From the NCBI GenBank assembly GCA_018389105.1, contig JACATO010000690.1:186001-250000 (forward strand): a stretch of 64,000 nucleotides of DNA, read 5' to 3'. A program made the translations under genes and the position numbers. This DNA is from Nautilus pompilius. Lineage: Eukaryota > Mollusca > Cephalopoda > Nautilida > Nautilidae. Positions 14,801 through 23,458 of this stretch are shown one piece after another (the first letter of the stretch is position 1; each line of letters opens with the position of its first letter). Below the pieces are notes generated by a model that ran no database searches, was not told where the DNA came from, and saw only the letters and a program-made list of their open reading frames with translations.

Positions 14801-17800
14801 TCTTCTCAATCAGTTACAGAAAGATGTTATACACTGAAGCAAAGAGAAGATTGAAAGAACAGGACAGGTAACTGCTGTGCGGTGTTACCTTTAAATGTTC
14901 ATAACTGGATGACGAATTAACAAACAATTCGTTCGTTGAACAGCAGTGGAGTGGCAGGCACCAGCCCCAGAGACAAAATAAATTTAGTCTGATATAGCAA
15001 ACATTAACCAACATCAGTGCAGTAACACCCAGACTCTCAATCATTGTATGCTAAAAGATTTGTTAACCCTTTTAAAACCAACCCAAAGCTTTTGACAAAA
15101 CCGAAGTGTAATTCTAGAAATTAAGTCACATCTAAAAAACAAAAAAGATTTTTTTTTTTAATCAGGTGTTCTGGTATAGTATATTGTGTGCCCACATCAT
15201 AATGTAAACAGAGTACACTGCATCAGAGAATCCATGAGCATTCCTCATAGAAATGTCATAGAATTTTAAAATTTCTCAGTTTTTGAGTATCTGATACTGT
15301 TAAAAATCTGTCAAAATTATCTAAAGCAAAGATGACTGCTAAACAACACATTCTCTCTCATCTATTAGAATAATAATTAAAATTGGCAAAAATGTTCACC
15401 AAGCCATCTTTCTCATTAAACAGGAAAATTATCAAAGTTGTCTAACACTAATTAATATCAGCACTTACACACTAATAATTAACACAATTAATTCCATGAT
15501 TATAATACAAGTTACTTCAGGTGACTGAAGCATACATGGCAAAGCTTTGTAATTTAGCTATCCTGAAAAGCTGAACTAAAAATCAATGAATTATTTACAC
15601 AGGTCTGAATACAATATTTCAGGCGTGCATTGTCAATTTGGTTTCATCTCTATGTTGGCACATGGTGCTTTTACTTGACCAGATGTTACAAGGTTAAATA
15701 AACTCATACATGCACCAAAGGCAGGTCAATGAGGATACAGAATGGAAACGACGAAACAAGGTATTTAAATTTAATATTGCTATAATTCAAAAATACATAA
15801 ACCAGGTGGAGAAATGAGTTATTTCTACCTGAATTAAACTCCTGCATATATTCTCTCGCATATACACGCATCACAAAAGATCTCAAATTTATGGTAAATC
15901 ATAACTTATATCATCCATCAGTCTCTACTGATTCTGTGACCATACAACAATCTTTCTAGCTAAAAACACTTCAAGAACAAACCTCTAGACATTGAGCTAA
16001 AATAGCATTAATGCCACACAAAGAAGTTTCAAAATCAATTATTTAAAAATGTATTTGGGAATAAATGTATTTTCTCAGCAAACTGTTTTTGAACAACTAT
16101 TAAATCAACATTCCATTTAAAAAATTTATTCCTGTTATTCTGCGCACATCATTAAAAAACATTAAATGCCACGAATTAGGAATATCGTCATTTCTTAATT
16201 CTCATTTTATTCTCTACTCTAAAATGCAGAGTTCTTGTAAACAAAATATGAGGAAGATAATTCTTAGTAAAGATTCATCATAATGAAATATTTCAACTGC
16301 ATTCTTTTTCAGTAAATTTTCTCATCTTCAAAATGGAAATGCATACCAGAGTACAGCATTCTGACCACTTAACTACTTTCCAATTTCAAGAACCCAGAGC
16401 CCTGAAGAAACGCTCAATCTATTGATGGAAAATTTTCTACCATGAGAATACAGAACATACTGAAATGCCTGTAGAATTCAAACATGAAGCCAAAAAGAGT
16501 TCAGAAAAACCAATCAAAAACAAGAGAGAGAAAACAAACAACAAATACTGAAGATGTTCAAATGAAACTTGGCTGAAACAGCATCGAGATAATGGTATTC
16601 AGCCAGGTTTTATTTGGAAGCCCCCGCTGGTATAATTATACTAGAAGATAATCAGCAAGGATCTATAAATCTTTTATTTCCAAACCAGTTTGAACTGTTC
16701 ACACTTGTTTGCTCAAAACTGGCCAAGTAATGCTGCAGTCTTGGTCTGCCAAATCTTTAGCACTTTGTAAGAGTATCTCATATAATAGTCTGAGAAACAT
16801 GATGCTCAGGCAGTTGTCCTGATTTTATGAGAGCCATGAGTACGTATTAATATGTATGCAAAGATTCTCAGAGTTTAAGTTGACATAAAAAATTATAGTA
16901 GGAAGAACCATAAAAAGAAAAACAACATCATCTACAGTACAGGCTGTTTTGTGTATGTATGACATTTTATATATAGCTGCCAGTTGGGTTTTGTTACAGC
17001 ATTTTCTTGCTACCATTTTTTCCTTTGTATTTGCTCTCAATAATTAAATCAGCAGTTTAGTATATATCGAGATTTTTTTGTTTCACTAAAGAAAATGTTT
17101 TTATTCATTATATATTTTTTTTTTAATTTAGTGAATGACGTTTCTTCAGTTTTGTTAAGCATATTAAAAATATACTATAAATTCATTCTATAACCACAGA
17201 AAATTTATCATGTACTAGAAGCAAAGTAAATCCCATTGTCATCCTACAGACAAAGAAACTACCTCTGCAGCATTTCTCCTTTAATGTGATACTCATTTTG
17301 TTTAGATTTTCATTTGGACAACCTCGAGATGTGACATGATACTTTTGTTGTTGTTGTTCTTATCTCAAGGTAACATGGCCAAGACTCTAAAAAAAACAAC
17401 TAATCTTACTGCAACCTATGATAAAAGCAATTTCAAAAACCAAAAAAATTTATAAAAAATAATAAGTAAAGAAAATTAGCAACTCATATTCTCCATTAGA
17501 AACTGCCATTTAAAAATAAACAGTGGAGAAAGATCTACGGAATACCACAAGTCATTTATATATATTTCCATCTACTTCCCAATAAGGAAAAATAAAAATT
17601 CTTTAATAAATAACAATAGCATGTGGCTGGCACCTTGATTACGTGTATAGTATTCATTGACTTTACCTTACTCTCACAAAATTAAAATTATTTGCATGTC
17701 CTACCTGCCAGAACATCCCTGCAGGAGTAAACCAGAAGGATTCAAGGAAAATCCATGACAGTTATATCCAATACATCTGCACAATTGTATTAGTTGACAC

Positions 17801-20800
17801 ATTTTGCTTTTTTGTTTACATTCTGGCCTCTTTCACAAATGTAATCCCTTTGTCTAACTCCCCATGTCTGTTTCATCTACAATCAAAATAATACCTGCAG
17901 ATCTCATTATTTGAAACCATATTTACTCACCTACCCACTGTGCATTGAGTTTTGTAGAAAAGAATCTGCTAGTAGAAAGGTGAGTTACAGATAGGTTTAT
18001 ACAAATAAAAGAGTTCTTCCAGATAACTAGATTTCCAAAAGTTTGTTTTTCTCTCACTCAAATTTTGTGATCATCTTTCTAATTTTCTTCATGCAATGTG
18101 TTTAAATACAGGTAACTTTTTTCCCCCCTTTTCCCTTTTTAATTATAAGCTTTAAAGAAGTTAGTAGCTTGGTTAGTTCAGGCTTTTCTCTTATTTGTAC
18201 CAAAAAAAATCCGCATTTACGGAATCTTTTCCCCTTCCCATCTTTAATGTTTTCCATTCTCATAGTTGAGCTTCACTAGTATTAGGCTTTCCAATAATCT
18301 CCTATTTCCCAGTCCCCCCCCCCCACTATTTTATAATTGGATGGGTCAAACTCTTAGCATTACCAGAGTTCATGAACAGAGCTGCACAATTCTAGCAGGA
18401 CGAATGGCTTTCAGAGTATGTACAGAATGCGTGTCCAGAGACAATGGGTTAAAAAAAAACAACAACAGTCCATCAAGTCAAGTTTACCTGACTAATTATT
18501 TTTAAAAAACTGGTTACGCTTTTAGGCTGAAACAACCTGTGTTCTGCTTTTTTATCCACATAATTATTTAAACAACAGAAAACAAACAAAAGACGTTATT
18601 TAAACACATCTGCCTGCCCTTCGGCTGCCTAATTCTCCCCATTCTAATATCTGTGGGCTTCGCTACAGATACTGCATGCATGTATACAGAGAGAACACAA
18701 ACATCCTTAGAGTAGATTATAAAAAATAAAAACAAATGACAGCAGGAAGGAAGAAAATGATTAGGAATTACACATTAATGGATGGGCATGAAAGAAACTT
18801 ACAGGTGATCAAAACAGCACATTTTTTTAAGAAAATGATAATTACACGTTATCCTAATCATCATTAGTGACAACAAAAAAAAATAATCAATATTCAGATC
18901 TATCACTTTTACATAGGAACAATTTACTTGGGTAATATTGTAGTTTGCACAGCATCCCTAATCCATTAGCGGTGGACATTCACATTAAAACTATGGAACT
19001 TTCACTCAGGCCACAGCTAAGCAGAAATAGACATCCCCTCACTGCTTCAATATCACGCCACCAGAGCTGTGAACCAAAATAATAAATGCATTATTTTAAA
19101 AGTAGTTATGCACTGTAGGTGACCAATTCCAAATATTGCAAAACCTGAACTTGTGCCACTTTTTAAACTGAAAATACATGACGACTATAACTGCATAGCA
19201 AGGATGCACACAAAGTTTAAAAACACGACATTTCTTCTCGTAAAACTGATAGTAGTTGTTTTTTTTTTAAAAAAAAAAATCCAATTTAAGAAAAATTTGA
19301 GAAAACATTGAGAAAAATACAGACAATGGCAGGCTACAAATATAAGATTTAGATATTTACCTCTATAAATGATCTTGTTTTAGTTGTTTACTTTTTAATT
19401 GTTTTTTTTCTTCATTATTCTACATATAGTAATTTGGACTGTTCTCAGCATCCATGCAATTTTGCTAGTATTAAAAACTATCATCTCTGTTCCCTTATTT
19501 GTCAGTTGGAGATGTTTTTTTTTTTCATTTCTCTTTGGAACAGCATTTAACACATTTCACCTTTACATGGAAAAAAATTAATGGATACAATAATACACAG
19601 ATTCCTGTCATAATAATTTGAACATCACAGCTTTCACATGCATACATTCATTCTGTCATAAGTAAAGTAAAATAATTGTATTTTTGGGTGAAAGTACCTT
19701 TGACATATAGGAATGCAATCTATCTGATAATCAAAAGTTACCTAGTCCAGGTTTTCATGTGTTTCTTCTATTACTGCTAAGAGATTATTCTTGGTAGTTT
19801 TTCAAGATGCTATAGAATTCATATCTGAGCTCTGTTAAACCCATGGAATTCTGCAATAATTCTGAGGATGACAAGTTGCTCCATCTTCCTACAAAATATG
19901 GTGATTATGTTTGAAGATCCATTGGTCAAATACAGCTGAGAGTATTCTGAATATGAAACCAGTGGAATTCAAACAACTTTCGATGAATGTAAATTGTTTT
20001 AGCACACACTAAATGCCTGCCTAGACCACTGTTCCAAGTTTGCCATGCTGGACAGTTGTTTATACACACACAAAGGTCAAAAGCCTTGTAAACCTTTCTC
20101 CAAAGAAATATTTATCCAGAGGATATGAAATGCTGAAAGTTTGACCAAATTTCTGCAAGCATTCTAAGCACTAATATACAAGGACCTGCCAATATACATG
20201 TTGCACCTGGCTTTCATGAAAAAATGTATCCAGTATACCTAAATCTAAGCAGATAATATACATACAGCATATCAGCCTAGTAATGCTAATGATCCAGCAG
20301 CTGAAAGGTATTGTAAAAATCACTGAAATTGATGGATAGAAAATCATTTTTTTTTCTTTGTCAGGATGTGTAATGATAAAATTTGGAACCTGACCAACCA
20401 AAAATAATTATCTACCATTTGCTTTCAGCATCACAATTTTCTGGAATATAAAGTTGTTTACCTCATTGGCCCATTTGTTAGCAATGCTGCTGAACATGAA
20501 TTATTATAGCAGAGATCTATATACGTGTGGCTCCAATATGGTTACTGTTTTCAGCCTGCACACCAAGGGATTTATTCACGTTCAAAATTAAAAGGTCAAT
20601 TCCCTAATGTCACAGCAATGCAATGCATCAATTTTAAAACATAAAAATTAATTACTCAAAACTGAGTTTGATAGCCCCCTAAAATGCATGACTAGAGAGT
20701 AAATGAAAGGATTATCAGATCTCTTTTCTTACTGCCCATCTCCTAGCAATATGCAAAGTTATTGAGAAAATTGGGTACATACCTCTTAAATTTGCAATTC

Positions 20801-23044
20801 TAAAGTTCAGGAATCTTGATGCTCAGCAAAATCTAGCTTACATGGTTGTGCACTCTATATATTTTTGTTATATGTAACTCTTATTAAGGCCCCCCCCAAC
20901 TAAAAAAAAAAAATGTGCATGATGCCTTTCAGAAAGCCAGTGGTCAAAAACAGGCAGAAATTAGTATTTAGGGTCATATATTGATTTGTGTTAAAATAAA
21001 TAGATATTTCTGTCTGTAGACTGTTTTTGTATTTCCCTATATTTATTTCCTAAAATGGGAAAATTCTGAAAGGCCCAGGTGCCAAGGATTGTGAACTTAA
21101 AAGGTCAGACTGTATTAGTATAAGACAGCTAACAATAGCATAATGAATCCTCATACTAGTTGTATCATTATTTTAGTGTATTAAATTAATCAAATAAGAT
21201 GTTTCTGCTTTTGTTTCCAATAAAACTGATACAAGTACAAAATTGAAAGGTATTCCTTCATGTTATTCAATCTTTATCCCTCCAGTTGCAAACTACAGTA
21301 AGTTGAAACAGCCTTTGAATTATGCATTTGATTTCTAGACATTTTTTAGCCAAAGATTTAAAAAAAAAAAAACATTAGTGGTGGCAGATTTAGTTAACAT
21401 ATTAAAAATAAAGTACAATCATGTAAGGTGTGCAGACGAAGATTTATTTCCCACTATACACATCTGTTGTGCAAATATATACAGACGAAAATGGGTTAGT
21501 GCATTGAGTAGCATCTTGGAAGGACCATAAGAGCAACAATCTGAAATTCTGTGGGGACCAATGAGCAAGGAAGCGGTGAGTTTTTACATGGAATATTAGT
21601 ATCAACAGCTACAACTATTGGAGGTTCTGCTGAAAGTCCCAGTTAAAATTCTTCATTTTTTAAATGTGGGAGAAATCCATAAGCAAGCAAGCTGCTGAAA
21701 AGTGAGAACTATGCTAGGGAACCAAGTCAGTCCTAACTAGGATCTGAACTGGAGCTCTCAAACTTAGTGGTCCAGTAGTTTACCCTTGGACCACCATGGC
21801 ACTGCATGACGTGAACTAAACTATGCAAATTCATTTTGTATACCTCAATATGACATTGCTGGCAAAAACCAAGGTTTTCTGAGAGCATGCTACTTTGTTT
21901 AATAATTGATAAAGGTGAAAACTGATGGAACTAATGCAATATTTGTAATTAATACAAAGTACCAGATAGAATTTAACATTAGTTATATGGTGTATATGCA
22001 TATATACCAATGTTAGCAGCATAAAACCTTTCTTAATCATGGCAGCTGTCAGGTTGATTCAGACTATTCAAGGCAACCCCACTACCCATATTTTCTTCTT
22101 CTCTTGGCTCATTAAGGTTTAGTTTAAGTACATTAATACATACAGAATAAAATATCTTCACAAAGATGTACAAAGGTTTTCCAGTGGACAATCAACATGT
22201 TGTAGGAAGACTTTACATCTAACAAGTGAGGTGGAACTGCTAAAAAGATGATCATGTCCTTGTTGAGTTTTTTGGAAGTATTTCCTATGCTGCACAATTT
22301 CATGGATGATAAATGCCATGCTAACTTAAATATTCTTAAAAACAAAAACTTTCTTTAATTTGCTTCATTCGAGAATTCGACAATATATTTAATATAAAAC
22401 GACAGTCAGTCAGGCCGAATCATCATCCCCCAGTGCCTCTGCAGCAACCCTCGCCATGCACAAACCAAAAAAAGGTTTATAGTAGTATATTAATTTCCAT
22501 GATGGGCATTTAAATTCTACAGGAGATTAATGCGACTTTTTTTTACCCACGTCTGCCAAGAGATCCAGACATCCCTGACCGCTATGTACCGTTATACCGA
22601 CATGGAGGGAGGGCGGGCCATCCATCCCAGCCAGTCCCGACGGACTTCCGCCACGTCGAGGGAGAGTCGGATCCACACTGGGAAGGCAAACAGAAAAACC
22701 CACACCCCACCTCCCCCCGTGCTACAACAAACAGCTAACGGCCTCCCAGATGATAAGCATCAACGTGCGAGTTCGTTTAAGCGGAGGGAGGACCGCAACC
22801 ATGACCACGTGCGTCTGTTACCCGTCCACAGCCCACTCACCTTCGGGGCAGACTTTATCGGCAGACTGATGAGAATATTCCCCCTGCCGACCTCGACACT
22901 GGTATTAAAGCGTTCGACGGCTTCTTCGCTGGCTACCTGCTCGAGCCCGGTGACCACGGTCGCCTCCACATCGCACCACTCGCCGCCGACGACGACGAAG
23001 GACGGCGACCGCGCGGCGAGGACGTCGTCCGTGGGCGCCGCCAT
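3011..23044 (-). CDS. Gene A, predicted multi-exon protein of unknown function (whole model)
   Basis: Predicted gene running leftwards from the CpG island. The first coding exon (22,841-23,044) opens with MAAPTDDV and ends in a GTGAGT donor in phase 0. Candidate exons then follow at 22,217-22,289, 21,588-21,629, 20,783-20,821, 20,462-20,516 and 17,705-17,776 with compatible phases (0, 1, 1, 1, 2), then 14,889-14,988. The 3' part is 9,131-9,196, 8,030-8,090, 6,258-6,307 and 3,011-3,154, also phase-compatible and ending in TGA. The link between 14.9 kb and 9.2 kb is unresolved: the exon at 10.7 kb fits only partly and at least one exon is missing. The assembled protein is roughly 330 residues. 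It has no signal peptide, and I see no membrane segment or catalytic motif that I recognise. The C-terminal part is rich in Leu, Ile and Phe and looks helical. I cannot name the family. Several internal exons are very short, so individual ones may be wrong. Confidence 0.42.
3440..4660 (-). pseudogene. Degenerate transposase-like coding remnant
   Basis: Minus-strand translation, jumping between frames, gives a sequence that resembles a family of uncharacterised transposase-like proteins of invertebrates, known to me only by their motifs. In order from the right: a basic N-terminal part (about 4,291-4,551), then ALRDFSRHKFDHDHYYTR (about 4.2 kb), then LDDYKMLGTEFKHD and FNDGCSAWFK (about 3.9-4.0 kb; the family has DGC.AQFK or similar), then YGKGQSDDDGG followed by NAEKMFKYLQER (about 3.7-3.8 kb; family GKG.SD), then a tail near 3.5-3.6 kb. 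Stops and frameshifts interrupt it, so it is dead. It lies in the last intron of gene A. No terminal repeats were identified. The family assignment is from memory. Confidence 0.5.
6019..6040. repeat. (TA)n microsatellite
   Basis: Eleven TA units in an intron of gene A. Confidence 0.9.
6258..6307 (-). CDS. Gene A candidate exon 11
   Basis: A 50-bp segment with a GTAAGC donor and CTTTAG acceptor. Only one frame is open, reading (T)EDITANQNFTTWFLKE, phase 1 to 0, which runs directly into the terminal exon. Confidence 0.4.
7490..7590 (-). repeat. SINE-like fragment, copy 1
   Basis: On the minus strand it carries the motif GGTTTCCTCCCAC, which recurs at about 47.1 kb. An identifiable tRNA-type B box is not clear in this copy, so it is a decayed fragment. 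Confidence 0.4.
8030..8090 (-). CDS. Gene A candidate exon 10
   Basis: A 61-bp segment with a GTAAGT donor. It reads LLAYHQHIAITKYIDSKKCY in phase 0 and ends in phase 1, exactly the phase needed between exons 9 and 11. The acceptor (GGCAACAG) has a weak pyrimidine tract. Confidence 0.35.
8207..8229. repeat. (AT)n microsatellite
   Basis: Alternating AT directly after an A-run, in an intron of gene A. Confidence 0.85.
8853..8885. repeat. (TG)n microsatellite
   Basis: About 16 uninterrupted TG units, a likely length-polymorphic locus and potential Z-DNA former. Confidence 0.9.
9131..9196 (-). CDS. Gene A candidate exon 9
   Basis: A 66-bp segment between TTTATTTGCAG and GTAAGT, both good consensus sites. 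The only open frame reads LGPLLTKQIIGNTIWSVSHL then LP, phase 0 to 0. A second AG four bases in gives a form starting GPLLTK in phase 1. One of the better internal exons. Confidence 0.43.
9995..10258 (+). repeat. SINE-like element, copy 2
   Basis: On the plus strand it shows a B-box-like GAGTTTGAATCTAGG, then CAGTTTCCTCATGGG, then a 3' body with CCCCTTCTAGTTCA and GAGAGATGCCCTCAA. The body aligns visibly with the copy at 38.7-39.0 kb. It is followed by a TA microsatellite. Confidence 0.5.
10259..10280. repeat. (TA)n microsatellite
   Basis: TA repeat immediately after the 3' end of a SINE-like fragment, so it may be the element's tail. Confidence 0.85.
10694..10766 (-). CDS. Gene A candidate exon 8
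   Basis: A 73-bp segment with a strong GTAAGA donor. From an acceptor at 10,767 it reads INILGDKLSLMLIRIYNLF.., phase 1 to 2. From an internal acceptor at 10,724 a different frame reads FITFSLVQQ, phase 1 to 1, which joins the next exon through a nearby alternative AG. The donor is convincing; the frame is not settled. Confidence 0.32.
11258..12448 (-). mobile_element. mariner-type DNA transposon, degenerate
   Basis: A 1,191-bp element flanked by TA (11,256-57 and 12,449-50). The terminal inverted repeats are imperfect: left TTAGGTCGATACAAAAGTTT, right (complement) TTAGGTTGTCACAAAAGTTT. Such TTAGGT..ACAAAAG termini and the inner transposase place it among mariner elements of the cecropia/irritans type; the subfamily is uncertain. 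It is inserted between gene A candidate exons 7 and 8, with its transposase on the same strand as gene A. Confidence 0.9.
11369..12267 (-). pseudogene. mariner transposase pseudogene
   Basis: Starts MDREVFHAVLLHEFK at 12,267 and shows, in different frames, the linker KKLDKWMPHELNEQQ, the first catalytic aspartate in ITVDEKW, then SAQWLNRDKAP, KKVMVDVWW and the second aspartate in LLHDNARCH. Two deletions matter: much of the N-terminal helix-turn-helix is missing after HEFKPGHK, and the block that normally carries PPYSPD with the third aspartate is lost, because VLPQDYHLFKH joins directly. Frameshifts occur near 11.65-11.9 kb and an in-frame stop near the C-terminus. It cannot encode an active enzyme. 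Confidence 0.85.
12451..14108. other. Intronic sequence, no gene seen
   Basis: AT-rich sequence between the mariner copy and the MITE. One weak exon-like stretch near 13,027-13,067 (minus, GTAAGC donor) was seen but not supported. A missing exon of gene A may lie here. Confidence 0.4.
14111..14480. mobile_element. MITE-like element with 27-bp TIRs and TA target site
   Basis: A 370-bp unit flanked by TA. The left end begins CAGGGTGGTCCGAAAGTCTT and the right end, complemented, CAGGATGGCCCAAAAGTCTT. The first 27 bases match at 24 positions, continuing GTTACCC at both ends. The TA duplication suggests mobilisation by a Tc1/mariner (IS630-type) transposase. The interior has minus-strand ORFs but no recognisable transposase motif, so it is probably non-autonomous. 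Confidence 0.8.
14889..14988 (-). CDS. Gene A candidate exon 7
   Basis: A 100-bp segment with acceptor ..GCTATATCAG and donor GTAACA, phase 2 to phase 0, containing LNLFCLWGWCLPLHCC and NSSSSYEHLK. The frame stays open past the donor for 24 more codons, so the exon could extend to a GTAACT at about 14,816. Both versions remain possible, and the next exon in phase was not found. Confidence 0.33.
14989..17704. other. Intronic sequence, no gene seen
   Basis: AT-rich with T- and A-runs. The short ORFs here lack splice context and protein-like composition. Confidence 0.45.
17705..17776 (-). CDS. Gene A candidate exon 6
   Basis: A 72-bp segment between a TTGTGCAG acceptor and a GTAGGA donor. A single frame is open, reading CIGYNCHGFSLNPSGLLLQG then CSG(R), phase 2 to phase 2. 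The composition (Cys, Gly, Pro, hydrophobics) is protein-like, and the phase fits both neighbours. Confidence 0.38.
17777..20461. other. Intronic sequence, no gene seen
   Basis: AT-rich, with a C-run near 18.31 kb and a T-run joined to an A-run near 19.26 kb. No exon with acceptable splice sites was found. Confidence 0.45.
20462..20516 (-). CDS. Gene A candidate exon 5
   Basis: A 55-bp segment with a GTAAAC donor. It reads (D)LCYNNSCSAALLTNGPM(R), phase 1 to phase 2. An internal AG (after TTC at about 20,490) would give a shorter exon in the same frame. The acceptor at 20,517 has a weak pyrimidine tract. Confidence 0.3.
20783..20821 (-). CDS. Gene A candidate exon 4
   Basis: A 39-bp segment with a GTATGT donor and an AG acceptor. 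The only open frame reads (S)SRFLNFRIANLR, phase 1 to phase 1, compatible with its neighbours. The evidence is splice consensus and phase only. Confidence 0.28.
21588..21629 (-). CDS. Gene A candidate exon 3
   Basis: A 42-bp segment with a TTTCAG acceptor and GTAAAA donor. Only one frame is open, reading (S)EPPIVVAVDTNIP, phase 1 to phase 1. It lies just upstream, in transcript direction, of a SINE fragment at 21.66 kb. Short enough to be chance. Confidence 0.28.
21660..21805 (-). repeat. SINE-like element, copy 3 (tRNA-like head)
   Basis: On the minus strand it begins GCCATGGTGGTCCAAGGGTA, passes through a B-box-like CAGTTCAGATCCT and ends TTTCTCCCACATTT, the same order as the other copies. 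Diverged and presumably old. Confidence 0.5.
22217..22289 (-). CDS. Gene A candidate exon 2
   Basis: A 73-bp segment between an AG acceptor (..CTATGCTGCAC read on plus) and a GTAAAG donor. In phase 0 it reads HRKYFQKTQQGHDHLF.. and ends in phase 1. That joins exon 1 (phase 0 end) to the next candidate (phase 1 start). A second frame is also open, so the call rests on phase agreement. Confidence 0.33.
22841..23044 (-). CDS. Gene A exon 1 (start codon exon)
   Basis: An open frame of 68 codons from ATG at 23,044, ending ..SLPIKSAPK directly before GTGAGTGGG, a consensus splice donor. The exon lies in the CpG island and its ATG sits inside a YY1-type element, a common arrangement for the start codon of housekeeping genes. 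The peptide has an acidic middle (EQVASEEAVERF) and no hydrophobic leader. This is the best supported exon of gene A. The opposite strand is also open here because of high GC, but its frames lack suitable splice sites or context. Confidence 0.6.
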
Positions 23045-23048
23045 CTTG
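23037..23048 (-). promoter_or_regulatory. YY1-type element over gene A start codon
   Basis: CAAGATGGCGGC on the minus strand matches the classical YY1 consensus, with the ATG of gene A inside it. In animals such sites often lie just downstream of the transcription start and set initiation position. Confidence 0.65.
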
Positions 23049-23066
23049 CTTCCGAAGTCTCGCTCT

Positions 23067-23085
23067 CGCGCGCGCGCGCGCGCGC
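23067..23085. repeat. (CG)n tract in the promoter
   Basis: Nineteen bases of alternating C and G, in the presumed 5' UTR or core promoter of gene A. Potential Z-DNA former, rare in an AT-rich genome. Confidence 0.85.
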
Positions 23086-23092
23086 TCGGCGA

Positions 23093-23100
23093 TCACGTGA
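23093..23100. promoter_or_regulatory. CACGTG palindrome (USF/MITF-TFE type E-box)
   Basis: TCACGTGA, a perfect 8-bp palindrome, lies between the two start codons. TCACGTGA is the preferred core for USF and MiT/TFE bHLH-zip factors. Confidence 0.55.
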
Positions 23101-23251
23101 CCAGACCAGGTGCTGTTATATTTCACCATGTGGGAGGGCGTTGAGTGTTCGGCGATGCTACGCTGATCGATACGGGGGAACGGAACGGCGGCTGCGGCGG
23201 CGGAGTTCGTTTGTAGGTGGGTTAATTGGCCCGGCACGAAGCGAGTAGCCG

Positions 23252-23323
23252 ATGAAGCGTGTCCGAACTGTTCGCTTTGCAGAGGGGTACAAGCAGACGA
23301 CGGTTGTCGACATGGCGCCATGA
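23252..23323 (+). CDS. Upstream ORF overlapping the gene B start
   Basis: An ATG at 23,252 opens 23 codons (MKRVRTVRFAEGYKQTTVVD then MAP) and stops at TGA 23,321-23,323. The stop shares ATGA with the gene B start codon at 23,320. A second in-frame ATG at 23,312 (G at -3, G at +4, a good initiation context) gives a minimal three-codon uORF. Whether the longer form is transcribed depends on the unknown start site. Likely to lower or regulate gene B translation. Confidence 0.4.
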   Translation: MKRVRTVRFAEGYKQTTVVDMAP

Positions 23324-23458
23324 GGCTATCACTGAGAAAAGTTGCCTACTCCATCCTGGGCGCTTACTTTCTTATAACATGCTACACGGGATACCTGCTG
23401 CTGAGGCGGAGGATTTCCAAAAGTCAGGAGGAGTTTTCACGCTTCCAGGAACTGGCAG
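23320..23458 (+). CDS. Gene B exon 1 (start codon exon with membrane segment)
   Basis: 46 codons plus one base, ending ..FQELA before GTAAGA, a strong donor. It starts at the ATG in GCGCCATGAGG within the CpG island. The translation has the clear pattern basic - hydrophobic - RRR - amphipathic helix, unlike the Arg/Pro-rich noise in other frames. The frame in which the uORF lies stops at 23,323, and a third frame has no ATG. Confidence 0.62.

Noticed and set aside
22530..23144. 204-codon plus-strand ORF through the CpG island
   Set aside because: It is Arg/Pro/Ser-rich, as expected of random GC-rich sequence. It overlaps gene A exon 1 in antisense and has no splice or start context of its own.
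22905..23321. 138-codon minus-strand ORF in the CpG island
   Set aside because: Its Arg-rich tail comes from reading the CG tract and the gene A exon out of frame.
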